Source: Amorphophallus konjac
Lineage: Eukaryota; Streptophyta; Magnoliopsida; Alismatales; Araceae
Assembly (NCBI GenBank): GCA_022559845.1
Contig: CM040125.1
Location: forward strand, 324,949,829 to 325,013,828
Length of the DNA stretch: 64,000 nt
Direction: 5' to 3'
Shown here piece after piece: positions 11,516-25,206 of the stretch. Within the stretch, counting starts at the first letter, position 1; each line of letters begins with the position of its first letter. The position numbers were made by a program, and so were the translations under genes. Under the pieces are notes generated by a model. That model was not told the origin of the DNA. It saw nothing but the letters and a program-made list of their open reading frames with translations, and searched no databases.

Positions 11516-13681
11516 TGATGAGGACATCAAGAGCTTATGAGTTGTATTTTGTGTATTGGCTTGGATTGGTGTGTATTATGGGTTGTATTGGCTTGAAGTG
11601 TATGTAATTTTTGATTTCTTTCATTTGGGCCATCCTTGTAAGGCTTATATCAAGCCAATGGGCCATTTGTTATGTCAAGTCTAAGGCTAGGTTGCCATTA
11701 GTAGAGTCCATTAAGAGTGTTACTTCATAGTGGGTCATTAAGGCACTTAAGGCCCAAATTGGGTTCCACTCTCTCATGGGCCATCTAAGTGGGAGTGGCC
11801 CAAGTCTAGCATGATCTAATGGGAGGCTCTTGGCCCATGAATGGCCTTGGCCCATGGAAGGGGGCGCAAGGTTCCTTGTCTTATTAGGCATGGTAGTTGT
11901 GGTTTAGGTGGTGTTTGAATAGATCTAGTCCAAGGTTGAATAAGTATGGTCAAATTAGATTAAACTAATGTATTAAATGTGTGATTCACATTGTATCCCA
12001 GCCCTTCAATCCAAACCCCTAGATCCAAGGGTTGAGGTTGAGTTTGGTTGGCATCCTATATAAGGTTGTATTTTTCATATTGAAGCAATTAATGAAAGAG
12101 AAAATAGGCATTTGCCCCCAAGTGAGATTTGCACCCCTCCCCTCTCTCTCCCTGGTTCCTCCACCCCCTATCCCCTTTCTAGAGTGTAATCCCTTCCCCC
12201 TTGATCCCCTCCAGCATCTGAAGCAACTCCGGTGATCGCCGCCGCCATCGACTCGCCGCCGACGCGTCGTTGCCAACGGTTTCGGTGTTCTGTCCACTCA
12301 GGATAGATCCTTCTTCTCCGAATTCCTGCTATCACTCCCTTCATCTTCTGAAGCTCAAAATTTCAGGGTTGGTTCCCCTCTAGAACCCTTATCCCCACAA
12401 AAAAAATCACGTCAAACTTCATCCTTTAGCTATTTTTTAATTTTCGTCCAATTCCAAGTTCCAGATCTGTCCTGGTTCTGTTTACTGTTCATCAGCTCTG
12501 AGTTTACCCCATTCGAACTATCTGTTTATTTTTTTTGGGCCGTCCAAATTTATTGGGAGTTCTGTCCACATCCCTCTACCACAAGGAATTTTATTAATTT
12601 TTGGTTCGCCCTCCAAGTATTTTAAAAAATTCGTCCAAGCTCCCAAGAACAGTCTGCCCACAGTTTCCCAGATCCGACCCAGGTCTAGTAAAAAAATCCC
12701 AGAAAATCCATTTCTTCTCCAACCAAAAAAGCAAAACTATTCCCGGATTCCTCTCTCAGAGACCTTCAACTTTGCTGAAGAAATCATTGCCAGATTCAGA
12801 GGTCTTCTCCCCGGTCAACGTCGATCTTCAGAGAAGATAGATCCTGCCCCTGCAGTTCTGGCCCGAATTCATCAAGATTGTAAATTCAACAATCAGAAAT
12901 ACAGATCTGATTATTTTTTCTGAAGACCCCTACGTCGAAGTATTTTGAGTCCTCTTTCCAACGGCTCTAATTTCGTCGCGTTCTGACGATGGGGCTGATC
13001 GCAGCAGCAGTTTCCTCCAAGTCGCGCGCCTGCAAACAGAAGTTCAGGTTTGTGGCCGAGTTCCCCGCGAGCGTCGTTCGAGGGCCGCCCGGCGTCCGGT
13101 GGTCGTTCCAGCAGCTCGCCATCCCAGGGGAACGCTTCCCAAGTGTCTCCACAACAGAGGAGTCATCAGGCCCCACACGACCCCTCCGGTCAGCACGTGG
13201 GCCCCCACTAACACGAGTACGCGTGAAGCCGAAGCATCACCCGGAACCGCCCGTCAACCCGAAACTGGTCCTCCCGGGCCCGCTTGTGTCGCCCTTTACC
13301 TCCCTGCGTGGAGTGGGCTTAGTTGCATTGCTGTAACCATAATGTATTAAGTTCCCGGGGGTACGAGTTCCGGCCGGGTCCCATCTTCGCCACGCCGAGA
13401 GCGTGGAGGTATCGCCTTCACCCTTACACTTGGCATTAGCTCAATTCTTTATATGCTTTATATGCCGCTGCTAGAGAGCATGTGTAGGGATACCTAGCCC
13501 GCTTTCAATTTATAATATCACTGCTGCGAGAGAGAGCGAAGCCGTCCCGTGACCCGATCCGGGCACAAGTGAGAGCCGACCACCCTAGCTCCCAGCCGGT
13601 TTCTCAACCGCGCACATCCGACGCTTCCCTCGTTAAGGGACGATCGCGAGCTTGTCGTGTCCGTGGTCCCGTCCCGCATCA
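11516..13681 (+). repeat. Array LTR 2
   Basis: 2166 bases, the same length as LTR 1. It ends 3' of unit 1 and serves as the 5' LTR of unit 2. A purine-rich CGGGGAGAA precedes it, and the TATA box is at 12056. Confidence 0.93.
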
Positions 13682-14019
13682 ATTTGGTATCAGAGAGAGT
13701 TTGAGTCTAGGGTGTCAAAAAGAAAAAAAAAGGGTGTCATTTACATCGAGTCATTAGTCGGTTTAAGTCGAGTCTAGGATCATCATATTTTCAAAACAAC
13801 AAAAAGAGTCATTTTTGGGTCGCATACATCCCTTTACTCGGTATATAAAAAGGTGTTGTCCGACCGTTAGGTTACGCCTATCGGGAAGGCCGCACACTTG
13901 TGCGAGTGACCTTCGGGTCGATTGTCTCCGCCGCGTACCGAGTTTTGGTTAAGTCTAGGTGCATCATTTTGCATTAGTGTGTTTTGCTTTAGTCGGTGTC
14001 TTCTAGTCGGTGTGTTTGC

Positions 14020-15596
14020 ATGCCCACTCGTCGGGGTACTCAGTACTCACCCCCACCCCCACCTATGGCCAACCCACGGGATACCTCGGGAGACTTCCAC
14101 TCCCTACAAGAGGCGATGATGGCCATTATGACTAGGTTGGACCAATCCGATGCTAACTTTCGGACCTTCTCCGATAATATGGATGGTCGCCTTAGGGCCA
14201 TGGAGGGACGCTTGGAGACCTCCGATAGGTCGGTCCAAGACCTCGTTGGGCGGTTAGATAGGATGTCACACGGGGACCCTCTTGGGCAGCCCAAGGTCCA
14301 CCCGCACCTCCTCCCGCGGGGGCCCAAGTCCAACCCGCTCCCATGGCCCAAGTCCAGGCCGCTCCCGCGGCCCAAAACCAGCCACCACTGGTTCCTCCAC
14401 CCGCCCCTCCTCGGGTTCCCCAACTACCACACCGTGACCTTGGTCTCGAGGACTATGGGTCCGACAATGCCTACGAGGGGTATGGTCAACGCCGTCGTGG
14501 TTTTCAGCCACAACGAGATGAGGATGATGATCGGGTCCTTAAGACCGTGCGAGCGGATCCTCCCGCTTTTTACGGGTCTTTGGATCCGAAAGTCTACCTA
14601 GATTGGGAGTTTGGCATGGACCGTTATTTTGAATGGTATGATATGTCGGAGCGTCGAAGGGTCCGATTTGCCACCATGAAACTCATGGGGCAGGCACAAA
14701 CTATTGGAAGAATGTGGAGAGCCTGCTACTTCAGCGGCTAGAACCCCCGATCGACACATGGGCCGAGATGAAGAATAAACTTCGGCAAAAGTACCTTCCT
14801 CCCACATACCGCCAGCGACTCATCGATAGATGGCAAAGTCTTAGCCAGGGAGACCGGTCCGTCTCCGAATACATCGCGGAGTTTGATGAGTACTTTCTAC
14901 GATGTGGTGTCACGGAGGAGAGTACCATGCCCGTGTCCCGCTTTCGACGTGGTTTGCGGCCACACTATCAGTATGAGCTTTTCCGCCGTAATGCCAAGAC
15001 GTTGGAAGAGGCATACCAGGTTGCTCTCGAGATGGAGCAATTTGAGGGAGAGTTCGAGTCTAGCCATCGGTTGGGCCCCACCCCTCTCCGTAGTACCGAG
15101 CCCCGTCACTCCATAGGCCCGCATCAGCGGCCTCCCATGGCTCGACCTCAGGAGCCCACCCGTCAGGAGCACTTCGCTCCACGGCCTCGCCCTCCTCCAC
15201 CCCGGGATCTATTTCCACCCAACCACCGGCACCCTTTGCCCGTCCCCAGCTCCTATAGCCCGTCCTCTGGCACCGGCACCCCCTCCACTCTTGTCCAAGG
15301 CACCTACACCTCCCCCATTGTTGCCTACACCCCCTACCCGACGGGATGATAAGGGTAAGGCCCCTTTTATAGGAGAGAGTAGTCGATCGCGAATACAGTG
15401 TTTCCACTGTCACGGGTATGGCCACATTGCTAGTGAGTGTCCCGCTCGCACCACCCTAGCCTTAGGTGTTGGAGGATCCGCACCTCCCGAGCTTGAGTGT
15501 GTCGATTACGAGGCCGATGAGGCACTGGCCGATGAGTACTATGCCATGGGGGAAGAGCTGGGCGACCCTTCGGCCGCCCAGGATACCGCCACCTAG
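14020..15596 (+). pseudogene. Ty3-type gag, array copy 2
   Basis: The same gag as its neighbours, with at least three frameshifts. One base is lost near 14286 (CTTGGGCAGCC). One is lost near 14701, in the codons for TYWKN. A third frame change lies near 15219 in the Pro-rich linker. The distal part is well preserved: a CCHC zinc knuckle (CFHCHGYGHIASEC, about 15400-15440) for RNA binding, followed by an acidic tail ending at 15596. Copies 1 and 2 share variants such as GATAAT for GAGAAT near the start, which groups them against copies 3 and 4. Confidence 0.9.
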
Positions 15597-16082
15597 TGGG
15601 TTTGATGCTACCACCTTAGTCTAGAGTCGTGCATGAGTCAGTGTGCTTTCTTTGTGTGGTTTGTTTGTGTGGTGATTTTGAGTCGATTGTTTGCGTGGTT
15701 TGCATTCGTGTGTCTGTGCATGGTGAGTCTGCATGTGTCTTGTGCAAGCTCGTTGTCGGTCTCTTACGAGTAAGAGGCGAGTGGACTCACTTGATGAGTA
15801 TGGGATCGGTTTTACTTCTATATCCGGATCAGTCACCTATAGGGACTCAGCGGTGATTCCTAGTGAGTCTTCGAGCTGTCTCCTTCCTTTTGAGAGTGTC
15901 CCTTCGGAGTGACCACCTTTAGCCATAGCAGTGCGCATATCGAGTATATATGGAATGAGCAGGTGCCGATCACTTGGAGTGGAGCATACCCGCGCTACTT
16001 AGCACGGTGACGGATCCGCCGGAGGACCGGAGCAGCCATACCCCTACTCGACGGGGTCGAGTTCCTCCCACCCGGGGAGAAT

Positions 16083-18245
16083 TGATGAGGACATCAAGAG
16101 CTTATGAGTTGTATTTTGTGTATTGGCTTGGATTGGTGTGTATTATGGGTTGTATTGGCTTGAAGTGTATGTAATTTTTGATTTCTTTCATTTGGGCCAT
16201 CCTTGTAAGGCTTATATCAAGCCAATGGGCCATTTGTTATGTCAAGTCTAAGGCTAGGTTGCCATTAGTAGAGTCCATTAAGAGTGTTACTTCATAGTGG
16301 GTCATTAAGGCACTTAAGGCCCAAATTGGGTTCCACTCTCTCATGGGCCATCTAAGTGGGAGTGGCCCAAGTCTAGCATGATCTAATGGGAGGCTCTTGG
16401 CCCATGAATGGCCTTGGCCCATGGAAGGGGGCGCAAGGTTCCTTGTCTTATTAGGCATGGTAGTTGTGGTTTAGGTGGTGTTTGAATAGATCTAGTCCAA
16501 GGTTGAATAAGTATGGTCAAATTAGATTAAACTAATGTATTAAATGTGTGATTCACATTGTATCCCAGCCCTTCAATCCAAACCCCTAGATCCAAGGGTT
16601 GAGGTTGAGTTTGGTTGGCATCCTATATAAGGTTGTATTTTTCATATTGAAGCAATTAATGAAGAGAAAATAGGCATTTGCCCCCAAGTGAGATTTGCGC
16701 CCCTCCCCTCTCTCTCCCTGGTTCCTCCACCCCCTCTCCCCTTTCTAGAGTGTAATCCCTTCCCCCTTGATCCCCTCCAGCATCTGAAGCAACTCCGGTG
16801 ATCGCCGCCGCCATCGACTCGCCGCCGACGCGTCGTTGCCAACGGTTTCGGTGTTCTGTCCACTCAGGATAGATCCTTCTTCTCTGAATTCCTGCTATCA
16901 CTCCCTTCATCTTCTGAAGCTCAAAATTTCAGGGTTGGTTCCCCTCTAGAACCCTTATCCCCACAAAAAAAATCACGTCAAAATTCATCCTTTAGCTATT
17001 TTTTGATTTTCGTCCAAGTCCAAGTTCCAGATCTGTCCTGGTTCTGTTTACTGTTCATCAGCTCTGAGTTTACCCCATTCGAACCATCTGTTTATTTTTT
17101 TTGGGTCGCCCAAATTTATTGGGAGTTCTGTCCACATCCCTATACCACCAGGAATTTTATTAATTTTTGGTTCGCCCTCCAAGTATTTTACAAAATTCGT
17201 TCAAGCTCCCAAGAACAGTCTGCCCACAGTTTCTCAGATCCGACCCAGGTCTAGTAAAAAAATCCCAGAAACTCCATTTCTTCTCCAACAAAAAAAGAAA
17301 AATAGTCCCGGATTCCTCTCTCAGATACCTTCAACTTTGCTGAAGAAATCATTGCCAGATTCAGAGGTCTTCTCCCCGGTCAACGTCGATCTTCAGAGAA
17401 GATAGATCCTGCCCCTGCAGTTCTGGCCCGAATTCAGCAAGATTGTAAATTCAACAATCAGAAATACAGATCTGATTATTTTTTCTGAAGACCCCTACGT
17501 CGAAGTATTTTGAGTCCTCTTTCCAACGGCTCTAATTTCGTCACGTTCCGACGACGGGGCTGATCGCAGCAGCAGTTTCCTCCAAGTCGCGCGCCTGCAA
17601 ACAGAAGTTCAGGTTTGTGGCCGAGTTCCCCGCGAGCGTCGTCGAGGGCCGCCCGGCGTCCGGTGGTCGTTCCAGCAGCTCGCCATCCCAGGGGAACGCT
17701 TCCCAAGTGTCTCCACAACAGAGGAGTCATCAGGCCCCACACGACCCCTCCGGTCAGCACGTGGGCCCCCACTAACACGAGTACGCGTGAAGCCGAAGCA
17801 TCACCCGGAACCGCCCGTCAACCCGAAACTGGTCCTCCCGGGCCCGCTTGTGTCGCCCTTTACCTCCCTGCGTGGAGTGGGCTTAGTTGCATTGCTGTAA
17901 CCATAATGTATTAAGTTCCCGGGGGTACGAGTTCCGGCCGGGTCCCATCTTCGCCACGCCGAGAGCGTGGAGGTATCGCCTTCACCCTTACACTTGGCAT
18001 TAGCTCAATTCTTTATATGCTTTATATGCCGCTGCTAGAGAGCATGTGTAGGGATACCTAGCCCGCTTTCAATTTATAATATCACTGCTGCGAGAGAGAG
18101 CGAAGCCGTCCCGTGACCCGATCCGGGCACAAGTGAGAGCCGACCACCCTAGCTCCCAGCCGGTTTCTCAACCGCGCACATCCGACGCTTCCCTCGTTAA
18201 GGGACGATCGCGAGCTTGTCGTGTCCGTGGTCCCGTCCCGCATCA
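16083..18245 (+). repeat. Array LTR 3
   Basis: 2163 bases. It resembles LTRs 1 and 2 through most of its length but shares small 5' variants with LTRs 4 and 5, such as AATGAAGAG and CCCCCTCTCCCC, so it lies between the two subtypes. Confidence 0.93.
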
Positions 18246-18578
18246 ATTTGGTATCAGAGCGAGTTGAGTCTAGGGTGTCAAAAAAAAAAAAGAGTGTCAT
18301 TTACATCGAGTCATTAGTCGGTTTAAGTCGAGTCTAGGATCATCATATTTTCAAAACAACAAAAAGAGTCATTTTTGGGTCGCATACATCCCTTTACTCG
18401 GTATATAAAAAGGTGTTGTCCGACCGTTAGGTTACGCCTATCGGGAAGGCCGCACACTTGTGCGAGTGACCTTCGGGTCGATTGTCTCCGCCGCGTACCG
18501 AGTTTTGGTTAAGTCTAGGCGCATCATTTGCATTAGTGTGTTTTGCTTTAGTCGGCGTCTTCTAGTCGGTGTGTTTGC

Positions 18579-20158
18579 ATGCCCACTCGTCGGGGTACTC
18601 AGTACTCACCCCCACCCCCACCTATGGCCAACCCACGGGATACCTCGGGAGACTTCCACTCCCTACAAGAGGCGATGATGGCCATTATGGCTAGGTTGGA
18701 CCAATCCGATGCTAACTTTCGGACCTTCTCCGAGAATATGGATGGTCGCCTTAGGGCCATGGAGGGACGCATGGAGACCTCCGATAGGTCGGTCCAAGAC
18801 CTCGTTGGGCGGTTAGATAGGATGTCACACGGGGACCCTCCTGGGGCAGCCCAAGGTCCACCCGCACCTCCTCCCGCGGGGGCCCAAGTCCAACCCGCTC
18901 CCATGGCCCAAGTCCAGGCCGCTCCCGCGGCCCAAAACCAGCCACCACTGGTTCCTCCACCCGCCCCTCCTCGGGTTCCCCAACTACCACACCGTGACCT
19001 TGGTCTCGAGGACTATGGGTCCGACAATGCCTACGAGGGGTATGGTCAACGCCGTCGTGGTTTTCAGCCACAACGAGATGAGGATGATGATCGGGTCCTT
19101 AAGACCGTGCGAGCGGATCCTCCCGCTTTTTACGGGTCTTTGGATCCGAAAGTCTACCTAGATTGGGAGTTTGGCATGGACCGTTATTTTGAATGGTATG
19201 ATATGTCGGAGCGTCGAAGGGTCCGATTTGCCACCATGAAACTTATGGGGCAGGCACAAACTTATTGGAAGAATGTGGAGAGCCTGCTACTTCAGCGGCT
19301 AGAACCCCCGATCGACACATGGGCCGAGATGAAGAATAAACTTCGGCAAAAGTACCTTCCTCCCACATACCGCCAGCGACTCATCGATAGATGGCAAAGT
19401 CTTAGCCAGGGAGACCGGTCCGTCTCCGAATACATCGCGGAGTTTGATGAGTACTTTCTACGATGTGGTGTCACGGAGGAGAGTACCATGCCCGTGTCCC
19501 GCTTTCGACGTGGTTTGCGGCCACACTATCAGTATGAGCTTTTCCGCCGTAATGCCAAGACGTTGGAAGAGGCATACCAGGTTGCTCTCGAGATGGAGCA
19601 ATTTGAGGGAGAGTTCGAGTCTAGCCATCGGTTGGGCCCCACCCCTCTCCGTAGTACCGAGCCCCGTCACTCCATAGGCCCGCATCAGCGGCCTCCCATG
19701 GCTCGACCTCAGGAGCCCACCCGTCAGGAGCACTTCGCTCCACGGCCTCGCCCTCCTCCACCCCGGGATCTATTTCCACCCCAACCACCGGCACCCTTTG
19801 CCCGTCCCCAGCTCCTATAGCCCGTCCTCTGGCACCGGCACCCCCTCCACTCTTGTCCAAGGCACCTACACCTCCCCCATTGTTGCCTACACCCCCTACC
19901 CGACGGGATGATAAGGGTAAGGCCCCTCTTTTAGGGGAGAGTAGTCGGTCGCGAATACAGTGTTTCCACTGTCACGGGTATGGCCACATTGCTAGTGAGT
20001 GTCCCGCTCGCACCACCCTAGCCTTAGGTGTTGGAGGATCCGCACCTCCCGAGCTTGAGTGTGTCGATTACGAGGCCGATGAGGCACTGGCCGATGAGTA
20101 CTATGCCATGGGGGAAGAGCTGGGCGACCCTTCGGCCGCCCAGGATACCGCCACCTAG
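18579..20158 (+). pseudogene. Ty3-type gag, array copy 3 (least damaged with copy 4)
   Basis: The frame is open for 413 codons from the ATG at 18579. It contains an N-terminal Pro-rich segment, a coiled-coil-like stretch (MARLDQSDANFRTFSENMDG) and the full gag domain, roughly residues 185-350, with KNKLRQKYLPPTYRQRL and the YIAEFDEYFLRCGV helix. The Pro-rich linker follows. One C missing near 19807 shifts the frame. The CCHC knuckle and acidic tail continue in another frame at 19853-20158. A single repair point would give a Gag of about 525 residues. Gag would coat the RNA and form particles, but no enzyme is encoded in the unit, so copying must rely on another element. Confidence 0.9.
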
Positions 20159-20643
20159 TGGGTTTGATGCTACCACCTTAGTCTAGAGTCGTGCATGAGT
20201 CAGTGTGCTTTCTTTGTGTGGTTTGTTTGTGTGGTGATTTTGAGTCGATTGTTTGCGTGGTTTGCATTCGTGTGTCTGTGCATGGTGAGTCTGCATGTGT
20301 CTTGTGCAAGCTCGTTGTCGGTCTCTTACGAGTAAGAGGCGAGTGGACTCACTTGATGAGTATGGGATCGGTTTTACTTCTATATCCGGATCAGTCACCT
20401 ATAGGGACTCAGCGGTGATTCCTAGTGAGTCTTCGAGCTGTCTCCTTCCTTTTGAGAGTGCCCCTTCGGAGTGACCACCTTTAGCCATAGCAGTGCGCAT
20501 ATCGAGTATATATGGAATGAGCAGGTGCCGATCACTTGGAGTGGAGCATACCCGCGCTACTTAGCACGGTGACGGATCCGCCGGAGTACCGAGCAGCCAT
20601 ACCCCTACTCGACGGGGTCGAGTTCCTCCCACCCGGGGAGAAT

Positions 20644-22805
20644 TGATGAGGACATCAAGAGCTTATGAGTTGTATTTTGTGTATTGGCTTGGATTGGTGT
20701 GTATTATGGGTTGTATTGGCTTGAAGTGTATGTAATTTTTGATTTCTTTCATTTGGGCCATCCTTGTAAGGCTTATATCAAGCCAATGGGCCATTTGTTA
20801 TGTCAAGTCTAAGGCTAGGTTGCCATTAGTAGAGTCCATTAAGAGTGTTACTTCATAGTGGGTCATTAAGGCACTTAAGGCCCAAATTGGGTTCCACTCT
20901 CTCATGGGCCATCTAAGTGGGAGTGGCCCAAGTCTAGCATGATCTAATGGGAGGCTCTTGGCCCATGAATGGCCTTGGCCCATGGAAGGGGGCGCAAGGT
21001 TCCTTGTCTTATTAGGCATGGTAGTTGTGGTTTAGGTGGTGTTTGAATAGATCTAGTCCAAGGTTGAATAAGTATGGTCAAATTAGATTAAACTAATGTA
21101 TTAAATGTGTGATTCACATTGTATCCCAGCCCTTCAATCCAAACCCCTAGATCCAAGGGTTGAGGTTGAGTTTGGTTGGCATCCTATATAAGGTTGTATT
21201 TTTCATATTGAAGCAATTAATGAAGAGAAAAAAGGCATTTGCCCCCAAGTGAGCTTGCGCCCCTCCCCTCTCTCTCCCTGGTTCCTCCACCCCCTCTCCC
21301 CTTTCTAGAGTGTAATCCCTTCCCCCTTGATCCCCTCCAGCATCTGAAGCAACTCCGGTGATCGCCGCCGCCATCGACTCGCCGCCGACGCGTCGTTGCC
21401 AACGGTTTCGGTGTTCTGTCCACTCAGGATAGATCCTTCTTCTCCGAATTCCTGCTATCACTCCCTTCATCTTCTGAAGCTCAAAATTTCAGGGTTGGTT
21501 CCCCTCTAGAACCCTTATCCCCACAAAAAAAATCACGTCAAAATTCATCCTTTAGCTATTTTTTGATTTTCGTCCAAGTCCAAGTTCCAGATCTGTCCTG
21601 GTTCTGTTTACTGTTCATCAGCTCTGAGTTTACCCCATTCGAACCATCTTTTTATTTTTTTTGGGTCGCCCAAATTTATTGGGACTTTTTTCCACATATC
21701 TCTACCACCAGGAATTTTCTTAATTTTTGATAAGGTCTCTAGTATTTTTCAAATTTCGTCCAAGTTCCCAAGAACAGTCTGCCCACAGTTTCCCAGATCC
21801 GACCCAGGTCTAGTAAAAAAATCCCAGAAAATCCATTTCTTCTCCAATCAAAAAACCAAAAATAGTCCCGGATTCCTCTCTCAGAGACCTTCAACTTTGC
21901 TGAAGAAATCATTGCCAGATTCGGAGGTCTTCTCCCCGGTCAACGTCGATCTTCAGAGAAGTCAGAACCTGCCCCTGCAGTTCTGGCCAGATTCAGCAAG
22001 CTTGTAAAATACATGATCAGAAATACAGATCTGATTATTTTTTTTGAAGACCCCTACGTCGAAGTATTTTGAGTCCTCTTTCCAACGGCTCTAATTTCGT
22101 CGCGTTCCGACGACGGGGCTGATCGCAGCAGCAGTTTTCTCCGAGTCGCGCGCCTGCAAACAGAAGTTCAGGTTTGTGGCCGAGTTCCCCGCGAGCGTCG
22201 TCCGAGGGCCGCCCGGCGTCCGGTGGTCGTTCCAGCAGCTCGCCATCCCAGGGGAACGCTTCCCAAGTGTCTCCACAACAGAGGAGTCATCAGGCCCCAC
22301 ACGACCCCTCCGGTCAGCACGTGGGCCCCCACTAGCACGAGTACGCGTGAAGCCGAAGCATTGCCCGAAACCGCCCGTCAACCCGAAACTGGTCCTCCCG
22401 GGCCCGCTTGTGTCGCCCTTTACCTCCCTGCGTGGAGTGGGCTTAGTTGCATTGCTGTAACCATAATGTATTAAGTTCCCGGGGGTACGAGTTCCGGCCG
22501 GGTCCCATCTTCGCCACGCCGAGAGCGTGGAGGTATCGCCTTCACCCTTACACTTGGCATTAGCTCAATTCTTTATATGCTTTATATGCCGCTGCTAGAG
22601 AGCATGTGTAGGGATACCTAGCCCGCTTTCAATTTATAATATCACTGCTGCGAGAGAGAGCGAAGCCGTCCCGTGACCCGATCCGGGCACAAGTGAGAGC
22701 CGACCACCCTAGCTCCCAGCCGGTTTCTCAACCGCGCACATCCGACGCTTCCCTCGTTAAGGGACGATCGCGAGCTTGTCGTGTCCGTGGTCCCGTCCCG
22801 CATCA
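20644..22805 (+). repeat. Array LTR 4
   Basis: 2162 bases. It belongs to a second LTR subtype shared with LTR 5, with differences around 21680-21760 (GATAAGGTCTCTAG) and 21960-22020 (AAGTCAGAACCTG, ATACATGATCAG). Confidence 0.93.
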
Positions 22806-23141
22806 ATTTGGTATCAGAGCGAGTTGAGTCTAGGGTGTCAAAAAGAAAAAAAAAGAGTGTCATTTACATCGAGTCATTAGTCGGTTTAAGTCGAGTCTAG
22901 GATCATCATATTTTCAAAACAACAAAAAGAGTCGTTTTTGGGTCGCATACATCCCTTTACTCGGTATATAAAAAGGTGTTGTCCGACCGTTAGGTTACGC
23001 CTATCGGGAAGGCCGCACACTTGTGCGAGTGACCTTCGGGTCGATTGTCTCCGCCGCGTACCGAGTTTTGGTTAAGTCTAGGTGCATCATTTGCATTAGT
23101 GTGTTTTGCTTTAGTCGGTGTCTTCTAGTCGGTGTGTTTGC

Positions 23142-24720
23142 ATGCCCACTCGTCGGGGTACTCAGTACTCACCCCCACCCCCACCTATGGCCAACCCACG
23201 GGATACCTCGGGAGACTTCCACTCCCTACAAGAGGCGATGATGGCCATTATGGCTAGGTTGGACCAATCCGATGCTAACTTTCGGACCTTCTCCGAGAAT
23301 ATGGATGGTCGCCTTAGGGCCATGGAGGGACGCATGGAGACCTCCGATAGGTCGGTCCAAGACCTCGTTGGGCGGTTAGATAGGATGTCACACGGGGACC
23401 CTCCTGGGGCAGCCCAAGGTCCACCCGCACCTCCTCCCGCGGGGGCCCAAGTCCAACCCGCTCCCATGGCCCAAGTCCAGGCCGCTCCCGCGGCCCAAAA
23501 CCAGCCACCACTGGTTCCTCCACCCGCCCCTCCTCGGGTTCCCCAACTACCACACCGTGACCTTGGTCTCGAGGACTATGGGTCCGACAATGCCTACGAG
23601 GGGTATGGTCAACGCCGTCGTGGTTTTCAGCCACAACGAGATGAGGATGATGATCGGGTCCTTAAGACCGTGCGAGCGGATCCTCCCGCTTTTTACGGGT
23701 CTTTGGATCCGAAAGTCTACCTAGATTGGGAGTTTGGCATGGACCGTTATTTTGAATGGTATGATATGTCGGAGCGTCGAAGGGTCCGATTTGCCACCAT
23801 GAAACTTATGGGGCAGGCACAAACTTATTGGAAGAATGTGGAGAGCCTGCTACTTCAGCGGCTAGAACCCCCGATCGACACATGGGCCGAGATGAAGAAT
23901 AAACTTCGGCAAAAGTACCTTCCTCCCACATACCGCCAGCGACTCATCGATAGATGGCAAAGTCTTAGCCAGGGAGACCGGTCCGTCTCCGAATACATCG
24001 CGGAGTTTGATGAGTACTTTCTACGATGTGGTGTCACGGAGGAGAGTACCATGCCCGTGTCCCGCTTTCGACGTGGTTTGCGGCCACACTATCAGTATGA
24101 GCTTTTCCGCCGTAATGCCAAGACGTTGGAAGAGGCATACCAGGTTGCTCTCGAGATGGAGCAATTTGAGGGAGAGTTCGAGTCTAGCCATCGGTTGGGC
24201 CCCACCCCTCTCCGTAGTACCGAGCCCCGTCACTCTATAGGCCCGCATCAGCGGCCTCCCATGGCTCGACCTCAGGAGCCCACCCGTCAGGAGCACTTCG
24301 CTCCACGGCCTCGCCCTCCTCCACCCCGGGATCTATTTCCATCCCAACCACCGGCACCCTTTGCCCGTCCCCCAGCTCCTATAGCCCGTCCTCTGGCACC
24401 GGCACCCCCTCCACTCTTGTCCAAGGCACCTACACCTCCCCCATTGTTGCCTACACCCCCTACCCGACGGGATGATAAGGGTAAGGCCCCTCTTATCGGG
24501 AGAGTAGTCGATCGCGAATACAGTGTTTCCACTGTCACGGGTATGGCCACATTGCTAGTGAGTGTCCCGCTCGCACCACCCTAGCCTTAGGTGTTGGAGG
24601 ATCCGCACCTCCCGAGCTTGAGCTGTGTCGATTACGAGGCCGATGAGGCACTGGCCGATGAGTACTATGCCATGGGGAAGAGCTGGGCGACCCTTCGGCC
24701 GCCCAGGATACGCCACCTAG
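23142..24720 (+). pseudogene. Ty3-type gag, array copy 4
   Basis: The longest uninterrupted array gag: open from the ATG at 23142 to 24584, with correct frame through the gag domain and the whole Pro-rich linker. The frame is lost near 24497, just before the zinc knuckle. More small indels follow near 24623, 24676 and 24710, so the knuckle and acidic tail are scrambled between frames. It shares the variants of copy 3 (GAGAATATGG, CGCATGGAG, CCTGGGGCAG). The first 450 residues could still be made and might assemble, but RNA binding through the knuckle would be absent. Confidence 0.9.
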
Positions 24721-25206
24721 TGGGTTTGATGCTACCACCTTAGTCTAGAGTCGTGCATGAGTCAGTGTGCTTTCTTTGTGTGGTTTGTTTGTGTGGTGAT
24801 TTTGAGTCGATTGTTTGCGTGGTTTGCATTCGTGTGTCTGTGCATGGTGAGTCTGCATGTGTCTTGTGCAAGCTCGTTGTCGGTCTCTTACGAGTAAGAG
24901 GCGAGTGGACTCACTTGATGAGTATGGGATCGGTTTTACTTCTATATCCGGATCAGTCACCTATAGGGACTCAGCGGTGATTCCTAGTGAGTCTTCGAGC
25001 TGTCTCCTTCCTTTTGAGAGTGCCCCTTCGGAGTGACCACCTTTAGCCATAGCAGTGCGCATATCGAGTATATATGGAATGAGCAGGTGCCGATCACTTG
25101 GAGTGGAGCATACCCGCGCTACTTAGCACGGTGACGGATCCGCCGGAGTACTCGCGCAGCCATACCCCTACTCGACGGGGTCGAGTTCCTCCCACCCGGG
25201 GAGAAT

